From Gemmatimonadota bacterium (GTDB taxonomy: Bacteria; Gemmatimonadota; Gemmatimonadetes; Gemmatimonadales; Gemmatimonadaceae): 64,000 nt of DNA. Numbering within the stretch: the first letter of the stretch is position 1; the number at the start of each line of letters is the position of its first letter. This document shows positions 62,337 through 64,000 of the stretch, piece by piece. The translations under genes and the position numbers were made by a program. The notes below the pieces were generated by a model. It saw only the letters and a program-made list of their open reading frames with translations. It searched no databases and was not told the origin of the DNA. Location of the stretch: positions 186,001 through 250,000 of the forward strand of contig JADKAQ010000016.1 in the NCBI GenBank assembly GCA_016719105.1, read 5' to 3'.

Positions 62337-63161
62337 TCATGTGAGCTCGGTCCATCGGTGGTCGGCGAAGCGCGCAAAGCGAAGGAGTAGCAACAGGGAA
62401 TGAAACGCCTCCTCCTCGTCAATCTGCTGATCGGTGGCATGTGCGGCTTCGTCGCGCCAGTAGCGAAGCAGCTCAACGAACGAATCGAGCTGCCGCTGAA
62501 CGACGGCATTCTGCTGTCGCTGCAGAAACTGCACAAGTTTCGCCGTGCCACTAGTCTTTCGATAATCCGAGAGCACGCGAGACTCATCGTGCGTCTTCGC
62601 AACTGCCAAGGAAAGGAGAATCGACTCGGCCGCCGCACCGCTCATCACGCAGCATGAGAAGTACAGTCCGCCCGCATAGCAGCGAAGAGCCTCCGTTGCG
62701 CGCGGAGCGAATGAGTCACGGAACCTGTCGCCGTGCGAAAGAAGGTGCTTGGCAAAGCGCGCGTGCTCCGACGGCTGAGGAGTGGCCTCGTCGGGGGACG
62801 AGATGCGGGATTCGCCGAGAATGGTCAGGCGGAACTCGTCGCCCGGAAAGCGGAGCTGACCTTTGGCCGCGAGCATGCCCGGCGCTAGGACGCCGCGACG
62901 TACAAGCTCCCACGCAGCAATCACGAAGGGGGCGGTGTTCGTCGTCTCGTCGAGCTGAGACACCGACGACCTCTGTGAGGGGTCTCGCGCGATTTCGCGG
63001 AGACGGTCCTGGATGACAGAGCGGATGCTGAACTGGAACCCGGGATCTGTGGAGTTGTGGAAGCTGCGAGCGTGACTCTGCCAGCGCGTACGGAGCCACT
63101 CAATCAGGAAGGCGAGTGCATCGTCCGGCGATATCGTCGGAAGTCGTATGACAGTCGTCAC
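62337..63161 (-). CDS. Hypothetical cassette protein
   Basis: From the GTG at 63161 this is a 274-residue soluble protein. Segments include DDALAFLIEWLRTRWQSHAR, FVIAAWELVRRGVLAPGML, TEALRCYAGGLYFSCCVMSG and LVQFLQRQQNAVVQRQL; the second half is helical and looks like a HEPN- or DUF4145-type helical domain, but I cannot confirm it. It lies between two attC-like sites, 18 bases below one and eight above the other. Its function is unknown; a defence or nucleic-acid role would fit the HEPN-like look, but that is only a guess. Confidence 0.65.
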   Translation of the reverse strand: MTTVIRLPTISPDDALAFLIEWLRTRWQSHARSFHNSTDPGFQFSIRSVIQDRLREIARDPSQRSSVSQLDETTNTAPFVIAAWELVRRGVLAPGMLAAKGQLRFPGDEFRLTILGESRISSPDEATPQPSEHARFAKHLLSHGDRFRDSFAPRATEALRCYAGGLYFSCCVMSGAAAESILLSLAVAKTHDESRVLSDYRKTSGTAKLVQFLQRQQNAVVQRQLDSFVELLRYWRDEAAHATDQQIDEEEAFHSLLLLLRFARFADHRWTELT

Positions 63162-63179
63162 GATGAATGATGGGTGGCG

Positions 63180-63271
63180 GCTTAACGCTGGCTTCTGTTG
63201 CGAGCGGACCGCGCGATCTGTCGCGTGGCGCGGATAGTCGGTCCGCTCGTCAACAGCAAGCATCGTAAGGC
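63180..63271 (-). other. attC-like recombination site 6
   Basis: This 92-base site begins with a perfect GCTTAAC and ends GTAAGGC (one mismatch). Arms CTTCTGTTGCGAGCGGACCG and CGGTCCGCTCGTCAACAGCAAG pair over 20 bases with just two unpaired bases, as attC extrahelical bases do. Confidence 0.75.
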
Positions 63272-63377
63272 CCGGACGACCGGACAGTGCGTCGGAATGG
63301 CCCCTCGCGCAACGGAACGGTGACAGGGAGCGGCCGAGTCGGACGTATTCTCGGCGCTCCCCGGTCCCGGAGCGCGC

Positions 63378-64000
63378 ATGCCCGATGCGGCCCCGGCGGC
63401 GCGTGGCGTCTACAAGCCCCGACGTCCGCAAGCGTCGCCGCTCTTTCGGCTGGTGTCAGACCATCTGCATCGCCTGCAGACGGTGTACGACGACCGCTTT
63501 GCGCGCGAGTACGGCCCGTGGCGCTCCGTGGTCGCGCAGGTCGCCGAGAAGTTCCTCGCGTGTGGCATCCTCGACCACGGGTTCGCGCGCATCCGCTGCA
63601 CTGCGTGCGCGCACGAGTACCTGCTCGCGTTCTCGTGTAAGTGCCGCTACTTCTGTCCGAGCTGCCACGCGAAGCGGCTCGCCATCTGGACGCAGTGGCT
63701 GGACACCACGCTCCTCGCGCCCGTGCCGCACCGGCAGGTCGTGCTCACCATCCCGAAGCGGCTGCGCGCCTACTGTCTCTACCGCCGCCGCCTGCTCGGC
63801 GAGATCGCCCGCGTCGCCGCCCGCACCGTCACCGCCGCCATTCGCACGCTGACCGGCGAGCGCGACCTCGCGGTCGGCATCGTCGCGTGCCTGCAGACGC
63901 ACGGCTCCCGGGCCAACTGGCATCCGCACCTGCACCTGCTCGTCACCGACGGCGGCTTCCGGCCGGACGGGACCTTTGTCTCGTGGCCCGCCCACGATGC
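63378..64000 (+). CDS. IS91-family transposase (partial)
   Basis: The frame is open to the right edge (207 codons visible). The N-terminus holds a zinc finger: Cys62, Cys74, Cys77, Cys87, Cys89, Cys93, Cys96 and His97 in segments such as RIRCTACAHEYLLAFSCKCR and YFCPSCHAKR. The HUH motif HPHLH (182-186) follows in WHPHLHLLVTDGG. This is the single-strand rolling-circle transposase of IS91/ISCR elements, which can mobilise neighbouring DNA. The catalytic tyrosine lies beyond the window. It reads away from the cassette array. Confidence 0.93.
   Translation, partial: MPDAAPAARGVYKPRRPQASPLFRLVSDHLHRLQTVYDDRFAREYGPWRSVVAQVAEKFLACGILDHGFARIRCTACAHEYLLAFSCKCRYFCPSCHAKRLAIWTQWLDTTLLAPVPHRQVVLTIPKRLRAYCLYRRRLLGEIARVAARTVTAAIRTLTGERDLAVGIVACLQTHGSRANWHPHLHLLVTDGGFRPDGTFVSWPAHD

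Overview
The window is a very GC-rich bacterial chromosome segment. Gene content and architecture suggest Gemmatimonadota: DUF4159/DUF4175 and DUF5107/DUF2723 proteins, a peptidase-PD40-barrel outer-membrane protein, and many lipoproteins and secreted proteins. The taxon is an inference; no rRNA gene is present. Most of 1-55600 is ordinary chromosome. From about 55690 to the right edge it becomes an accessory region.

Layout. 1-9050 (minus strand) carries two SPOR-type envelope proteins, a large outer-membrane protein and a ribosomal/translation block (rsfS, rplI, a DUF2232 membrane protein, rpsR, rpsF). 9200-21900 is housekeeping: an SRAP abasic-site protein, ychF, pth, rplY, prs, tRNA-Gln, ispE, a YbhN-like flippase, an HPt-like protein, pdxJ, methylmalonyl-CoA epimerase, trxA and rsmI. 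21850-29420 is a plus-strand envelope cluster: DUF4159, DUF4175, a TPR protein and a secreted asparagine synthetase B-like protein. 29500-36050 holds a RadC-domain/DinG helicase fusion, a fumarylacetoacetase-family enzyme, a TonB-like membrane protein, a LexA-like repressor that has lost its self-cleavage residues, and gltX. Two tRNA-Ser genes follow. 36590-41950 is a complete sugar phosphotransferase locus: HAD phosphatase, EIICB with a second inactive EIIB, and an EIIA-HPr-EI fusion. 42000-55600 holds a DUF5107/TPR protein, a DUF2723 glycosyltransferase-like protein, a strange 2.4-kb stretch with 41 exact-length 21-bp units, an OPT transporter, a DinB protein, and a LytS/LytTR two-component pair.

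55690-63271 looks like an integron-type cassette array without an integrase in view. It has six attC-like sites (one split by an IS3 element). Most short ORFs are on the minus strand, each starting just below one attC and ending just above the next. Cargo includes a ParE-type toxin-antitoxin pair, an alpha/beta hydrolase, a linalool dehydratase/isomerase-like enzyme and unknown proteins. An IS91-family transposase gene runs off the right edge.

Two motifs recur across the window. One is an 8-bp-period GAAGACGG repeat placed at gene boundaries. The other is the heptamer CGTTAGG, which hosts nearly all TTA leucine codons I noticed. Apparent single-base frameshifts occur in several conserved genes (rplI, gltX, PTS EIICB, the linalool-type enzyme, the IS3 transposase). 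Some could be sequence errors, so protein ends there should be treated with care.
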